DNA from: Chryseobacterium sp. FH2
GTDB lineage: Bacteria; Bacteroidota; Bacteroidia; Flavobacteriales; Weeksellaceae
Direction: 5' to 3'
DNA length: 64,000 bases
Assembly (NCBI RefSeq): GCF_001045455.1
Contig: NZ_LFNE01000001.1
Location: 62,001 to 126,000 of the forward strand
Numbering within the stretch: the stretch's first letter is position 1; each line of letters opens with the position of its first letter. The position numbers and the translations under genes were made by a program. Below are positions 1-8,965 of the stretch, piece by piece. The notes below the pieces were generated by a model. It searched no databases. It was not told the origin of the DNA and worked only from the letters and a program-made list of their open reading frames with translations.

Positions 1-878
1 AATTAACAACCTCTTTTCAGGATGGAGAGTGGGTAACCGTTTTGGAAACGCCTGATGCAAAATACAGACTAGATGATATTGCGGCAGTCTGGTACAGGAG
101 AGCCTACAATATCGGCAATGGATTGAAAGAAGAAATGGATCCTAAGTTTTATGGCGCAGCGATGGGGGAAATCCGGAATACACTTTTTGGTTTTTTAGAA
201 TCTATTGATGCTTATTCTCTAGGAAAGCCCAGCGTTTACAGAAGATTAGACAGCAAGGAAGAACAATTGAAAATTGCCGATAAAATTGGCTTAAAAATTC
301 CCGAAACCTGCCTTACAAACAATCCTGAAGAAGCAAAGCAGTTTATTTTAAAACATAAAAATGTTGTCGCAAAAATGCAGACTGGCTTTGCAATCTACGA
401 AGATGGCGTTGAAAGTGTTGTATTTACCAACGTTATTGACGACGAAAAATTAAAAGAATTAGATACGCTTTTATATTGCCCGATGCAGTTTCAAAGAATG
501 ATTGAGAAAAAAAGAGAACTTCGCGTGACGATTGTAGGCCGTGATGTTTATGCTTTTGAAATTGATTCCCAACAGTTTGAAGATGCAAAAGTTGACTGGA
601 GAAAAGACGGTGTAAATTTAATTGACAAATGGGTTCCAACTCAGCTTCCAAAAGATATTGAAGACAAAGTTTTGGAACTTTTAGATGTTTATCATGTTGA
701 TTACGGGGCGCTTGATATTATCGTTTCTCCTGATGATGAATATTATTTCATCGAAATCAATGCTGCCGGTGAATTTTTCTGGCTGGATAATCTTACAGAC
801 GGAAACCTTATCTCAAAAAGCATCGCAGATGTTTTGTGTGACAAAGCTCCGAGAAGGGATAATATGGTTTTAGTTTAA
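1..878 (+). CDS. ATP-grasp ligase of the MvdC/MvdD (graspetide) type, 5' end outside window
   Basis: The frame is open from base 3 through the window edge, so this is the 3' part of a longer gene. The first in-frame start-like codon (TTG at 42) lies inside the conserved N-terminal part and is not the start. The visible protein carries the 'AVWYRR' segment typical of microviridin/graspetide ligases, a central ATP-grasp fold with 'NVVAKMQTG' and 'KKRELRVTIVGRDVYAFEID', and the metal/ATP-binding end 'YYFIEINAAGEFFWLD'. Such enzymes form ester or amide crosslinks between side chains of a ribosomal precursor peptide; Chryseobacterium makes such peptides (chryseoviridins). No precursor gene is visible, so it would lie upstream, outside the window. 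The exact subfamily (MvdC, MvdD or the grasp-with-spasm ligase) cannot be fixed. Confidence 0.8.
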   Translation, partial: LTTSFQDGEWVTVLETPDAKYRLDDIAAVWYRRAYNIGNGLKEEMDPKFYGAAMGEIRNTLFGFLESIDAYSLGKPSVYRRLDSKEEQLKIADKIGLKIPETCLTNNPEEAKQFILKHKNVVAKMQTGFAIYEDGVESVVFTNVIDDEKLKELDTLLYCPMQFQRMIEKKRELRVTIVGRDVYAFEIDSQQFEDAKVDWRKDGVNLIDKWVPTQLPKDIEDKVLELLDVYHVDYGALDIIVSPDDEYYFIEINAAGEFFWLDNLTDGNLISKSIADVLCDKAPRRDNMVLV

Positions 879-917
879 AATTTGATTCCGTATACGTCTA
901 CATTTATAGGATTTTTA

Positions 918-1000
918 TATCAGAAACGGGCTTTAGCCCGTTTTCAGTTTTATAAGTTAAAGATTTTAGCTAAAATAATATTTCCCTTAAGGAAAATTTT
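918..1000. repeat. Compound palindromic intergenic element (three hairpins)
   Basis: Three palindromes follow one another in the gap after the ATP-grasp gene: AAACGGGC-TTTA-GCCCGTTT (924-943, followed by a T-rich stretch, probably also the terminator), the perfect palindrome ATTTTAGCTAAAAT (963-976), and TTTCC-CTTAA-GGAAA (981-995). A related, shorter first hairpin recurs at 5050 after mvaD. GGGCTTTAGCCC-type hairpins are common between genes in Flavobacteriia. Short open frames here have no coding character. The remaining gap to the next gene (1000-1140) shows nothing recognisable. Confidence 0.6.
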
Positions 1001-1140
1001 ACGACTTTTGTTAATAATTCACTCCAAAATCTCCTTTAAAAATCGCAAATTTGCAGATGCTGTTTTCAGGTAATATAATGAATTGCCGATTAGAAAATAT
1101 TGTCATAATTTAGTCAACAATCAAGCAGAAATATAATTTG

Positions 1141-2154
1141 ATGGTTTTTGTAACGGGTGCAACCGGAATTTTAGGCAGAGTAATCGTTTTAGAACTTTTA
1201 AAAAAAGGAAAAAAAGTACGGGCTGCCAAAAGACCAACGAGCAATTTAAACGAAGTAAGACATTCTTTTCAGTTTTATGTTGAAAATCCTGATGAGGTTT
1301 TCCATAAAATTGAATGGACAGATGTGGATTTTGATGATATCAATGGTCTGCAGGATGCTTTAAAAGATGTAAATGAAGTCTATCACTGTGCTGCAAAGGT
1401 AAGTTTTCATCCGAAAGATGAAAAAGAAATGTATCATACAAATATCAAAGGTACAGAGAATTTATTGTATGCCTGTGAAAGTTCTGGGGTTAAAAAATTT
1501 CTTCATGTAAGTTCTATTGCTGTCCTTGATAATTTTAATGAGAAAGGAGAATTAGACGAGGAATCTGATTTTAATCCTAAATTAGAACATTCTGCTTATG
1601 CCATTTCCAAGCATTTGTCTGAAATGGAAGCCTGGAGAGCATCTGCGGAAGGACTGAATGTTGTTATCATCAATCCCGGAATGATTATAGGAAGCGGAAA
1701 CTGGGGAAACAGCAGTGGGGATATTTTTCCCACTTTTGAAAAAAATAGTTTTACTTTTTCAGGCGGAGCCAGCTATGTTGATGCAAGAGATGTTGCAAAA
1801 ATCAGTATAGAGCTAATGGAAAAAAATATTTTCGGAGAACGATTTATTATCGTTTCTGAAAACCAAAAATATGCCGAGCTTGGAAAGCAAATCAGAAAAA
1901 AATCAGGATTAAAAGATGCTAAAATTCTTTCCGACTTTCAATTAAATATCGGGAGGTTGGCAAATACGCTTTTCGGGTGGTTAGTTCCATCTTTAAGGAT
2001 CATCACAAAATCAAATGTAGAAGCAATATCCACGCTTAATACTATTTCCAATCAGAAAATTAAGGAAAGATTAAATTATCAATTTATCCCGGTTACGGAA
2101 AGTGTTGATTTTCATCTTACCAATTATATTAACGACAAAAAGCTGAAGAAATGA
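1141..2154 (+). CDS. NAD(P)-dependent SDR-family epimerase/reductase (extended SDR)
   Basis: Extended short-chain dehydrogenase/reductase of 337 aa. The N-terminus holds the Rossmann glycine motif 'VTGATGILG', followed by 'VYHCAAKVSF', 'LHVSSIAVLD' and the catalytic Tyr-xxx-Lys as 'YAISK', so the fold and cofactor use are clear. The substrate is unknown; relatives act on nucleotide sugars, dihydroflavonol-like compounds or 3-beta-hydroxysteroids. ATG at 1141 is preferred over the adjacent TTG. The stop overlaps the start of the acyl-CoA synthetase gene by 4 nt (ATGA), so the two are translationally coupled and probably serve one lipid or ketide-like pathway; that is inference. Confidence 0.85.
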   Translation: MVFVTGATGILGRVIVLELLKKGKKVRAAKRPTSNLNEVRHSFQFYVENPDEVFHKIEWTDVDFDDINGLQDALKDVNEVYHCAAKVSFHPKDEKEMYHTNIKGTENLLYACESSGVKKFLHVSSIAVLDNFNEKGELDEESDFNPKLEHSAYAISKHLSEMEAWRASAEGLNVVIINPGMIIGSGNWGNSSGDIFPTFEKNSFTFSGGASYVDARDVAKISIELMEKNIFGERFIIVSENQKYAELGKQIRKKSGLKDAKILSDFQLNIGRLANTLFGWLVPSLRIITKSNVEAISTLNTISNQKIKERLNYQFIPVTESVDFHLTNYINDKKLKK

Positions 2155-3914
2155 ATCTTGCAGAGGCAATTATCATAAAAAATGTAGAAAAACACCCTAT
2201 AAAAGCTGCAATTGGCTTTAAAAAGAAAGAAGGATGGAAGGAATTGAGTTGGAAAAAATTCAGTGAAATTGTTTTTAAAACGGCTAACGCATTAAAAGCT
2301 TCCGGAGTTGAAGAAAATGACAGAGTGGCAATTTATGCTGATAATTCAGGTGAATGGATGATTTTTGATATGGCAATCATGTCGGTTGGGGCGATTACCG
2401 TTCCGATTTATTCCACGAATAATGCAGAACAGTCTGAATATATTATTAATGATTCTCAGTCTAAAATTATTTTAGTTGGAAATCAGGCTCAATATGATGC
2501 TTCATTGGAGCTTTTAAAAAAAGGAAGCAGCCTCCAGACTATCATTATTGCTAAAAAAGCAGTTTGGATTAAAAAAGAATTCAGCAGTTTTTATTTGGAA
2601 GATTTTATTGCTACATCTTCTCCAAAATTTGACATCTGCAAAAAAGGATATGATGATGTAGCTACTTTGATTTATACTTCCGGAACTACAGGAACCCCAA
2701 AAGGAGTGATGCTTACTCATGGAAATTTTATCAAAGCTTTTGATGCTCATTTTGAATTTTTTAAGTTTAAAAACTTTGAAGAAGAGCTTTCATTAGCGTT
2801 TTTACCGCTTACTCACGTTTTCGAAAGAAGCTGGAGTTTACTTTGTCTTTACGGGGGAGCAAGGGTTTATTTCTTAGAAGATCCTAAAGATATTGCAAAA
2901 ACTTTGGAGGAAGTGAAACCAACCATGATGTGTGCAGTTCCGAGATTTTTCCAAAAAGTATATGCGGGAGTTTTGGAAAAAGCAGAGGAAGGCTCATCAC
3001 TAAAGAAGAAAATCTTCAATTGGGCTACTGGAATTGGAGCACAAACAGCAGAATTCAGAAGAAATGAGCAGCCAATTCCTTTTGGTTTAAAATTCAAAGA
3101 GTCTATTGCTGATATGTTGGTTTTCAGTAAGATTAAAAATAAAATGGGTGGCCGGCTTTGGTTTTTACCTTGTGGTGGTGCATCTGTTTCTCCTGAAGTT
3201 ACAAGATTTTTTGAATCTGTGGGAATTCATATTACAGTCGGTTACGGTTTAACGGAAACTACGGCGACTCTTACTCTTTTCCCGTTAACTCATTTTGAAC
3301 ATGCAACAAGCGGGAAGGCTTTGCCGGGCGTAGAAATACGGATTGGTGAGAATGATGAAATTCAGGCAAAAGGAAATGGCATCATGAAAGGATATTACAA
3401 TAACCCAGAAGAGACACAAAAGGTTTTCACAGAAGACGGGTGGTTTAAAACTGGGGATGCCGGAAAATTTGATAAAAATAAAAATCTGATTATTACTGAC
3501 AGAATCAAAGATTTGATGAAAACTTCCAACGGGAAATATATTGCTCCCCAGCCAATCGAAAATCTTCTGACCAATAATAATTTTATCCAGCAAATCGTTT
3601 TAATTGCAGAAGGAAGACAATTTGTTTCAGCGTTGATTGTTCCGAATTTTGAGTTCTTAAAAGAATATCTGAAGAAGATCAGTATGTCTTTTACAACTTG
3701 GGAAGAAATTGTTCACAAGAAGGAAATCATTGATTTTTATAAAGAAAAAATTAAAGAATTACAATCACATCTGGCTGATTATGAAAAGGTGAAAAAATTT
3801 ACTTTAATGCCTGCTGAATTTGAAATCAATACCGGAGAAATTACTCCGACCCTGAAGATTAAAAGAAATGTAGTGCTGAAAAATTATTCAGATATTATTG
3901 AAAAAATGTATTAA
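2151..3914 (+). CDS. Long-chain acyl-CoA synthetase (AMP-forming)
   Basis: 587 aa adenylate-forming enzyme that activates a fatty acid to acyl-AMP and then acyl-CoA. Visible motifs are the phosphate-binding loop 'TLIYTSGTTGTPKGV' (about residues 173-187), the 'YGLTETTATL' A5 motif, 'GWFKTGDAG' (A7) and 'ITDRIKDLMKTSNGKYIAP' (A8), and the length matches FadD15-type long-chain enzymes. It starts inside the stop codon of the SDR gene (4-nt overlap), which argues for an operon. Exact chain length preference is not readable. Confidence 0.9.
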   Translation: MNLAEAIIIKNVEKHPIKAAIGFKKKEGWKELSWKKFSEIVFKTANALKASGVEENDRVAIYADNSGEWMIFDMAIMSVGAITVPIYSTNNAEQSEYIINDSQSKIILVGNQAQYDASLELLKKGSSLQTIIIAKKAVWIKKEFSSFYLEDFIATSSPKFDICKKGYDDVATLIYTSGTTGTPKGVMLTHGNFIKAFDAHFEFFKFKNFEEELSLAFLPLTHVFERSWSLLCLYGGARVYFLEDPKDIAKTLEEVKPTMMCAVPRFFQKVYAGVLEKAEEGSSLKKKIFNWATGIGAQTAEFRRNEQPIPFGLKFKESIADMLVFSKIKNKMGGRLWFLPCGGASVSPEVTRFFESVGIHITVGYGLTETTATLTLFPLTHFEHATSGKALPGVEIRIGENDEIQAKGNGIMKGYYNNPEETQKVFTEDGWFKTGDAGKFDKNKNLIITDRIKDLMKTSNGKYIAPQPIENLLTNNNFIQQIVLIAEGRQFVSALIVPNFEFLKEYLKKISMSFTTWEEIVHKKEIIDFYKEKIKELQSHLADYEKVKKFTLMPAEFEINTGEITPTLKIKRNVVLKNYSDIIEKMY

Positions 3915-3984
3915 AAATAGTGGCTGCAAAAGCCTTTGTAGATTTTTGCGGTTAAAAAATAAAGTTTATCATTTAAACTAAATT

Positions 3985-5040
3985 ATGACAACACAAGAAT
4001 TTCTGGGAAAAGAAGATTTTGCTATAAGTACACAAACAGTTTCAGAAAGCTGTCCGTCAAATATCGCCTTGATTAAATATTGGGGTAAATACGACAATCA
4101 GATCCCGGCCAACCCAAGCATAAGCTATACTTTGAATCATTGTAAAACCAATACTACAATGGGATTCCTGGCTGATGAGCCGTTTTCTGTGCAAACTTTT
4201 TTGTCAGGAAATGAAGAAATAAAATTTGCTGAGAAAATTGAAAAATATTTCAGAAATATCGAACAATATCTTCCGTGGATTTTAAAAGGAAAATATATCA
4301 TAGAAACTGAAAATACATTTCCGCACAGTTCAGGAATTGCAAGCTCGGCTTCCGGTTTTGGAGCGATTGCGAAATGTCTGATGAGACTTGATGTGGTTTT
4401 CGCAGGAAAAGATTCAGGTGAAGAATCATTAAAAAAAGCCTCTTTTTTAGCAAGATTAGGGAGTGGAAGCGCTTGCAGAAGCTTATATGACGGATTAGTT
4501 GTTTGGGGGCAGTCTCAGGTAAAGGGAAGTTCAGATTTATATGCGGTAAAATATCCTGATGAAGAAATCGATGCTGTTTTTAAAGACTTTAATGATTGGG
4601 TTTTACTGATTCATGAAGGTCAGAAAAGTGTTTCTTCTACAGTGGGGCATGGTTTGATGAAAACCAATCCTTACGCGGAAAGAAGATTTTTGGAAGCAAG
4701 GGAAAATTTTGGCCCAATGAAGGAAATACTTGAAAATGGAGACATGCAAAGTTTTATCAAATTGGTTGAACATGAGGCTCTTACACTTCATGCCATGATG
4801 ATGATGAGTGATCCTGCCTTTATTTTAATGAAAACAGGAACTCTAGAAGTAATCAATAAAATTTGGGATTTCAGAAGAGAAACACAATTACCTTTATTCT
4901 TTACATTAGATGCGGGGGCAAACGTACATCTTTTATTCCCGAATGACGGTTCTGAAGGAAAAATTAAAGCTTTCATTGAAAGTGAATTGTTACAACACAC
5001 TCAGAATAATGGAGTGGTAAAAGATATAATGAAATTTTAA
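3985..5040 (+). CDS. mvaD: Diphosphomevalonate decarboxylase
   Basis: 351 aa GHMP-kinase superfamily enzyme that converts mevalonate diphosphate to isopentenyl diphosphate using ATP. The signature 'SNIALIKYWGKYD' near residue 25, the GHMP ATP-binding loop 'PHSSGIASSASGFGAIA' and 'RLGSGSACRSLYDGLV' are all present, as is the C-terminal 'FTLDAGANVHLLF'. Flavobacteriia make isoprenoids by the mevalonate pathway, so this is a housekeeping gene. It lies 70 bp after the acyl-CoA synthetase and is followed by a weak hairpin terminator. Confidence 0.95.
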   Translation: MTTQEFLGKEDFAISTQTVSESCPSNIALIKYWGKYDNQIPANPSISYTLNHCKTNTTMGFLADEPFSVQTFLSGNEEIKFAEKIEKYFRNIEQYLPWILKGKYIIETENTFPHSSGIASSASGFGAIAKCLMRLDVVFAGKDSGEESLKKASFLARLGSGSACRSLYDGLVVWGQSQVKGSSDLYAVKYPDEEIDAVFKDFNDWVLLIHEGQKSVSSTVGHGLMKTNPYAERRFLEARENFGPMKEILENGDMQSFIKLVEHEALTLHAMMMMSDPAFILMKTGTLEVINKIWDFRRETQLPLFFTLDAGANVHLLFPNDGSEGKIKAFIESELLQHTQNNGVVKDIMKF

Positions 5041-5049
5041 GATATACAG

Positions 5050-5073
5050 AAACGGGCTTATGTCCGTTTTTTT
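5050..5073 (+). terminator. Rho-independent terminator after mvaD
   Basis: A stem AAACGG/CCGTTT with a short loop is followed directly by a run of T residues, 9 bases after the mvaD stop. The sequence resembles the first hairpin of the element at 918-1000. Confidence 0.55.
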
Positions 5074-5118
5074 ATTGGAATTTCTTATTTTTATTCCTTC
5101 AGATTAAAACCGAATGTT

Positions 5119-5562
5119 ATGAATAAAATATTAGCAATTGCTTTACTATTTGGCTCTTTTTGTTTTGGTCAACAGCAGAATCAGGAAGTCGAAAAACCTA
5201 TCCGGAATCTTTTTCTGGCAATGAAAACTGTAAATCCAGAATTGCTAAAATCAGCTTTTACTGAAGATTCTATTTTACAAACCGTCACAAAGGATGGAGG
5301 TGTAAAAACAGATAATGTCGCTGATTTTATTTCTTCAGTTTCGAAGAGTTCTAAAGATGATTTAGATGAAAGAATTACCATCGAGGCTATTCATATTGAC
5401 GGAAATCTGGCAAGTGTTTTCACACCTTATTCCTTTTACTATAAAGGAAATTTTTTGCATTGTGGAGCAAATAGTTTTCAATTGGTAAAACAAAACGGGG
5501 AGTGGAAAATCCAGTATTTGATTGATACGAGAAGAAAAGAAAATTGTAATCGTAAAAATTAA
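5119..5562 (+). CDS. Secreted NTF2-like (DUF4440-type) protein
   Basis: 147 aa with an N-terminal signal peptide ('MNKILAIALLFGSFCFGQ', cleavage near residue 19). The rest has the NTF2/SnoaL cone pattern: a helical start 'IRNLFLAMKTVNPELLKSAFTEDS', then strands ending in 'FQLVKQNGEWKIQYLIDTRR'. Proteins of this kind are periplasmic and mostly without known function; none can be assigned here. The VOC-family gene follows after 8 nt, so they are probably co-transcribed. Confidence 0.7.
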   Translation: MNKILAIALLFGSFCFGQQQNQEVEKPIRNLFLAMKTVNPELLKSAFTEDSILQTVTKDGGVKTDNVADFISSVSKSSKDDLDERITIEAIHIDGNLASVFTPYSFYYKGNFLHCGANSFQLVKQNGEWKIQYLIDTRRKENCNRKN

Positions 5563-5570
5563 ATTTGAAC

Positions 5571-5948
5571 ATGAAAATTCATCATATTGCTATTATTTGT
5601 TCAGATTATGAAGTTTCTAAAAAATTTTATACTGAAGTTTTAGGATTACATATTATTCGTGAAGTATATCGTAAAGAAAGGCAGTCTTATAAACTTGATT
5701 TAGCTATTGGAGAGCACTACGTTATCGAATTATTTTCATTTCCTAATCCTCCGCAAAGACCGTCTCAACCGGAATCTTGTGGTTTAAGGCATTTGGCTTT
5801 TTCTGTTGAAAATGTCAATGAAAAACGTCAGGAATTAATTGATAAAGGATTGATTTGTGAAAAAATCAGGATAGATGAATTGACGGGAAAAGAGTTTTTC
5901 TTTACCCGGGATCCGGATCAATTACCGTTAGAATTTTATGAAGCGTAA
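5571..5948 (+). CDS. VOC-family (glyoxalase/bleomycin resistance fold) protein
   Basis: 125 aa single VOC domain beginning 'MKIHHIAIICSDYEVSKKFYTEVLGL' and ending 'FFTRDPDQLPLEFYEA', close to the YaeR/SMU1112c-like subgroup. Metal ligands of the fold are visible as His at the start ('HHIAI'), Glu in 'HYVIELFSF', His in 'LRHLAFSV' and the terminal Glu of 'PLEFYE'. The ATG at 5571 is chosen over the TTG two codons upstream because it matches the usual family start. Substrate unknown. Confidence 0.8.
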   Translation: MKIHHIAIICSDYEVSKKFYTEVLGLHIIREVYRKERQSYKLDLAIGEHYVIELFSFPNPPQRPSQPESCGLRHLAFSVENVNEKRQELIDKGLICEKIRIDELTGKEFFFTRDPDQLPLEFYEA

Positions 5949-5951
5949 AGA

Positions 5952-6335
5952 TTAGTGAGCGTAACCCGTAAAGAAGCTTATCGCCATAATGGCTAAAACA
6001 ATAGACGAAATGACTACATAAACGTAGTCTTTTTCTTTTAAATACCCGATTAATGCGAAAACAATTCTCATTAAAGGGGTAAAGATTAAAAGCAGGATTC
6101 CAACCTGAATAATAGCCATTCCTTCTCCTTTGCAAAGAGAATTCCAAAGGTGTCCCCAGACTTTTTCTGAAGAAGTTCCTATGTCGAGACACGTGTATTT
6201 TTTAGGCATTTTAAAACCTTCAAAGAACAGTTTGATAAAGCCTACCAATGATGTTGCAACAGATAAAATCACACCTAATCTCAGAAGATTCCCTACGGAA
6301 CGGTTCAGATCTGCGTCTGTGAAGTGTTTTTTCAT
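5952..6335 (-). CDS. DUF1634 inner-membrane protein
   Basis: 127 aa with three predicted transmembrane segments (about 19-41, 75-97 and 104-123) and the N-terminal 'DADLNRSVGNLLRLGV' pattern of DUF1634. The family is nearly always encoded beside a TauE/SafE sulfite exporter, as here: its start codon overlaps the exporter's stop by one base. It is probably an accessory subunit of that exporter. Confidence 0.8.
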   Translation of the reverse strand: MKKHFTDADLNRSVGNLLRLGVILSVATSLVGFIKLFFEGFKMPKKYTCLDIGTSSEKVWGHLWNSLCKGEGMAIIQVGILLLIFTPLMRIVFALIGYLKEKDYVYVVISSIVLAIMAISFFTGYAH

Positions 6336-7165
6336 TATCTGAAGCTTTTATTAATACCGTTATACATCATGTAAATTGACAAAATCGTGATAACAATTGC
6401 GAAAAAAGTTTTCAGCTTTTTTGTTTTGGAAACCATCAGCGTTTTGGAGCCTATGAAACTTCCTACAACCACTCCAATCAATACAGGAGCTACAATTACA
6501 GGAATGATTTCACCTCTCTGAAAATAAATCAAAGCACTTGCAACCGCTGTTACGCCAATCATGAAATTACTTGTCGTAGTCGAAACCTTGAAAGGCAGTT
6601 TCATCATATTATCCATTGCCAAAACCTTCAAAGCGCCGGAACCAATTCCCAAAAGGCCGGACATGGCACCTGCAAACATCATCATGAAAAACCCGGGAAC
6701 AGTATTTCTTGCGGAATAACTCTTCAAAACACCTTTGTCGGGAAAAGTTCCAAATAGTTTTAACTTATCTTCCAGGCTTCCTTTTATTAATGGTTCCTGA
6801 TGATCGGGTTTTCCTTTTAAATTTAAAATAACTGTCAGAAGCAGAATACTTGCAAAAATAATTCCGATAGTATTGGGATTCAAAGCTCCGGAAATCAAAG
6901 CTCCGACAATAGCTCCTGCTGTGGTGGCAATCTCTAAAAACATCCCGATCCTCATATTGGTAAAACCTTCTTTCACGAAAGCCACTGCTGCACCCGAAGA
7001 AGTACCGATGACGGAAATAAGAGAAGCACCGATTGCATAATGCATAGGAACGCCAAAACCCAGCGTCAATAAAGGAATGATGATAACTCCTCCTCCTAAA
7101 CCGGTCAGTGAACCCAATAGTCCTGCCGAAATTGCTCCAAGGAAGAGAATGATGATTTCTGACAT
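6335..7165 (-). CDS. TauE/SafE-family sulfite/organosulfonate exporter
   Basis: 276 aa polytopic membrane protein made of two repeated halves, each starting with a Gly/Leu-rich membrane motif ('GSLTGLGGGVIIIPLLTLGFG' type in the first half, 'GLLGIGSGALKVLAMD' in the second). This internal duplication is characteristic of the TauE/SafE family, which moves sulfite, sulfonates or similar anions across the inner membrane. It forms a two-gene operon with the DUF1634 protein. The actual substrate cannot be read from the sequence. Confidence 0.85.
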   Translation of the reverse strand: MSEIIILFLGAISAGLLGSLTGLGGGVIIIPLLTLGFGVPMHYAIGASLISVIGTSSGAAVAFVKEGFTNMRIGMFLEIATTAGAIVGALISGALNPNTIGIIFASILLLTVILNLKGKPDHQEPLIKGSLEDKLKLFGTFPDKGVLKSYSARNTVPGFFMMMFAGAMSGLLGIGSGALKVLAMDNMMKLPFKVSTTTSNFMIGVTAVASALIYFQRGEIIPVIVAPVLIGVVVGSFIGSKTLMVSKTKKLKTFFAIVITILSIYMMYNGINKSFR

Positions 7166-7237
7166 GGTACAAATATAAAACTATTGCGGTAGTCTGCCAA
7201 ACGTTTAAAAAAGATAAATTTGATGTATTTTTGCAAT

Positions 7238-7801
7238 ATGGAAAATGGACTGAAATTATTCTATATTATTCTTGGTGCGACGCCAAAAGGCAGACATATT
7301 GAGCAACATGACGTTTTTTTCGGAATTGCAGAAAATCTGAAAGATTTAGTTCAGGATATGAAAGATTTTTGGAAAGAAGCAGAAGGGAAGATACATCTTG
7401 ACTGTTATCAAGAAGTAAAATTTGCCGACGGATATGCAGTGAAAATTGTTGAAAAAGGGCAAAAAACTTCGGAGGAGCAATTATATTTTATCAATTTAGG
7501 CGGTTATAAAAGAGGCTTTTTTGAAGAATTCCATGAGCAGCATCTGATGGTTGGCACATCGATGGGAGATGTTGTGAAAAAAGCTAAAGCTACCGGATTT
7601 TATAAAACAATGGGTTTTGAAGGGGCAGTAAGTCATATTGATGATAAACATGGAGTAGATATTGATGATATTTTTAATGTGAGTGATATCCTTCCTGAAA
7701 AGATGAAAGAAAAATATTCTATCGTACTGGAAAAATCCGATGCAGAAAATCAGGAAAATCGAATGGGACTGGGATATTTAAAGATCGATAAAATTCAATA
7801 A
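7238..7801 (+). CDS. DUF1543 domain protein
   Basis: 187 aa cytoplasmic protein matching DUF1543: 'LFYIILGATPKGRHIEQHDVFFGIA' near the start and a repeated 'YFINLGGYKRG' segment in the middle. Function unknown. The start at 7238 is preferred over the ATG at 7223 because a TATTTTTG -7 promoter element (7226-7233) lies between them, which would make the mRNA begin at or next to this ATG. The gene stands 32 bp before purK and may be co-transcribed with it. Confidence 0.75.
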   Translation: MENGLKLFYIILGATPKGRHIEQHDVFFGIAENLKDLVQDMKDFWKEAEGKIHLDCYQEVKFADGYAVKIVEKGQKTSEEQLYFINLGGYKRGFFEEFHEQHLMVGTSMGDVVKKAKATGFYKTMGFEGAVSHIDDKHGVDIDDIFNVSDILPEKMKEKYSIVLEKSDAENQENRMGLGYLKIDKIQ

Positions 7802-7833
7802 AATTTAAATCTAATAGAAAAAATAAAAGGAAA

Positions 7834-8946
7834 ATGAAAATAGGAATTTTGGGGGGAGGACAGCTTGGAAGGATGCTGATTCAGGAAGCGTTGAAATATG
7901 ACGATCAGTTTTATACTTTAGATCCTGCTTCTGATGCGCCTTGTCATAATATCTCTTACTTTACTCAAGGGAATTTTAATGATTATGAAACGGTTTTGAA
8001 TTTCGGTAAAGATAAAGATGTTGTTACCATAGAGATCGAACACGTAAATGCAGATGCTTTGGCTGAGCTTGAAAATCGGGGAGTAAAAGTAGTTCCGAAT
8101 TCTAAAATTGTTAAAACTATTCAGCAAAAAATCCTTCAGAAGGAATTTTATAAAGCTCATGATATTCCAAGCCCTGAATTTGAAGTGATGGATGGGAGTT
8201 CGGATGAAATTAAAATACCTTTTCCTTTTGTGCAGAAACTTAATACCGGCGGTTATGACGGAAAGGGCGTACAGATTATCCGTTCAGCTGAAGATGTGAA
8301 AAATTTGTGGACTCAGGATTCGGTTCTTGAAAAACTGGTTGATATTGATAAAGAGCTTTCTGTAATCGTTGCAAGAAATGAAAACGGAGAGACAAAAACT
8401 TTTCCTGTGACGGAAATGGTTGCTGATCCCAAATTAAATTTATTGGATTTTAATGTTTGTCCGGTATTCTTGAGTAAAGATATTGAAAAACAGATTAATA
8501 TAATTACCGAAAAATTCCTGAATGCAGTAAATTCTCCGGGGCTTTTTGCTATCGAATTATTTCTGGATAAAGAAGGGAAGATCTGGGTAAACGAAACAGC
8601 TCCGAGACTGCACAATTCCGGACATCAAAGTCAGGAAGGAAATGTCAATTCACAGTTTGAGCAAATGTATCGTGTCGTGAAAAATTTGCCTTTGGCAGAT
8701 ACGGAAACTTTAATGTACAGCGGAATGCTGAATCTGGTCGGGGCAGAAGAACATTCCGGGAAAGTGGTTTATGCAGGAATGGATGATGTTCTGAAATTAC
8801 CTAAAACATACGTTCACCTTTACGGAAAAACAGAAACCAAGCCGGGCCGAAAAATGGGGCATATCAATGTTTTGGCTGATTCCAGAGAAGAATTGATAGA
8901 GAAGCTGGTGAAAGTAAAAGGAATGGTAAAAGTAATTGCTGAATAA
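7834..8946 (+). CDS. purK: N5-carboxyaminoimidazole ribonucleotide synthase (PurK)
   Basis: 370 aa ATP-grasp enzyme of purine synthesis that joins bicarbonate to AIR to give N5-CAIR. The N-terminus 'MKIGILGGGQLGRMLIQEA' is diagnostic, and the ATP-grasp core ('FPFVQKLNTGGYDGKGVQII', 'LFAIELFLDKEGKIWVNETAPRLHNSGH') is intact. Its partner purE lies 1.5 kb downstream, separated by an opposite-strand exporter and a regulator remnant. A strong terminator follows the stop. Confidence 0.97.
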   Translation: MKIGILGGGQLGRMLIQEALKYDDQFYTLDPASDAPCHNISYFTQGNFNDYETVLNFGKDKDVVTIEIEHVNADALAELENRGVKVVPNSKIVKTIQQKILQKEFYKAHDIPSPEFEVMDGSSDEIKIPFPFVQKLNTGGYDGKGVQIIRSAEDVKNLWTQDSVLEKLVDIDKELSVIVARNENGETKTFPVTEMVADPKLNLLDFNVCPVFLSKDIEKQINIITEKFLNAVNSPGLFAIELFLDKEGKIWVNETAPRLHNSGHQSQEGNVNSQFEQMYRVVKNLPLADTETLMYSGMLNLVGAEEHSGKVVYAGMDDVLKLPKTYVHLYGKTETKPGRKMGHINVLADSREELIEKLVKVKGMVKVIAE

Positions 8947-8965
8947 ACTTTATGATAAATGAAAG

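Noticed and set aside
882..1073. Open frame of 63 codons after the ATP-grasp gene
   Set aside because: It runs through three palindromes, uses a non-ATG start and has no coding character.
6765..7172. 135-codon minus-strand open frame
   Set aside because: It overlaps the TauE/SafE gene in another frame and has a Phe/Tyr/Arg-rich, non-protein-like composition.
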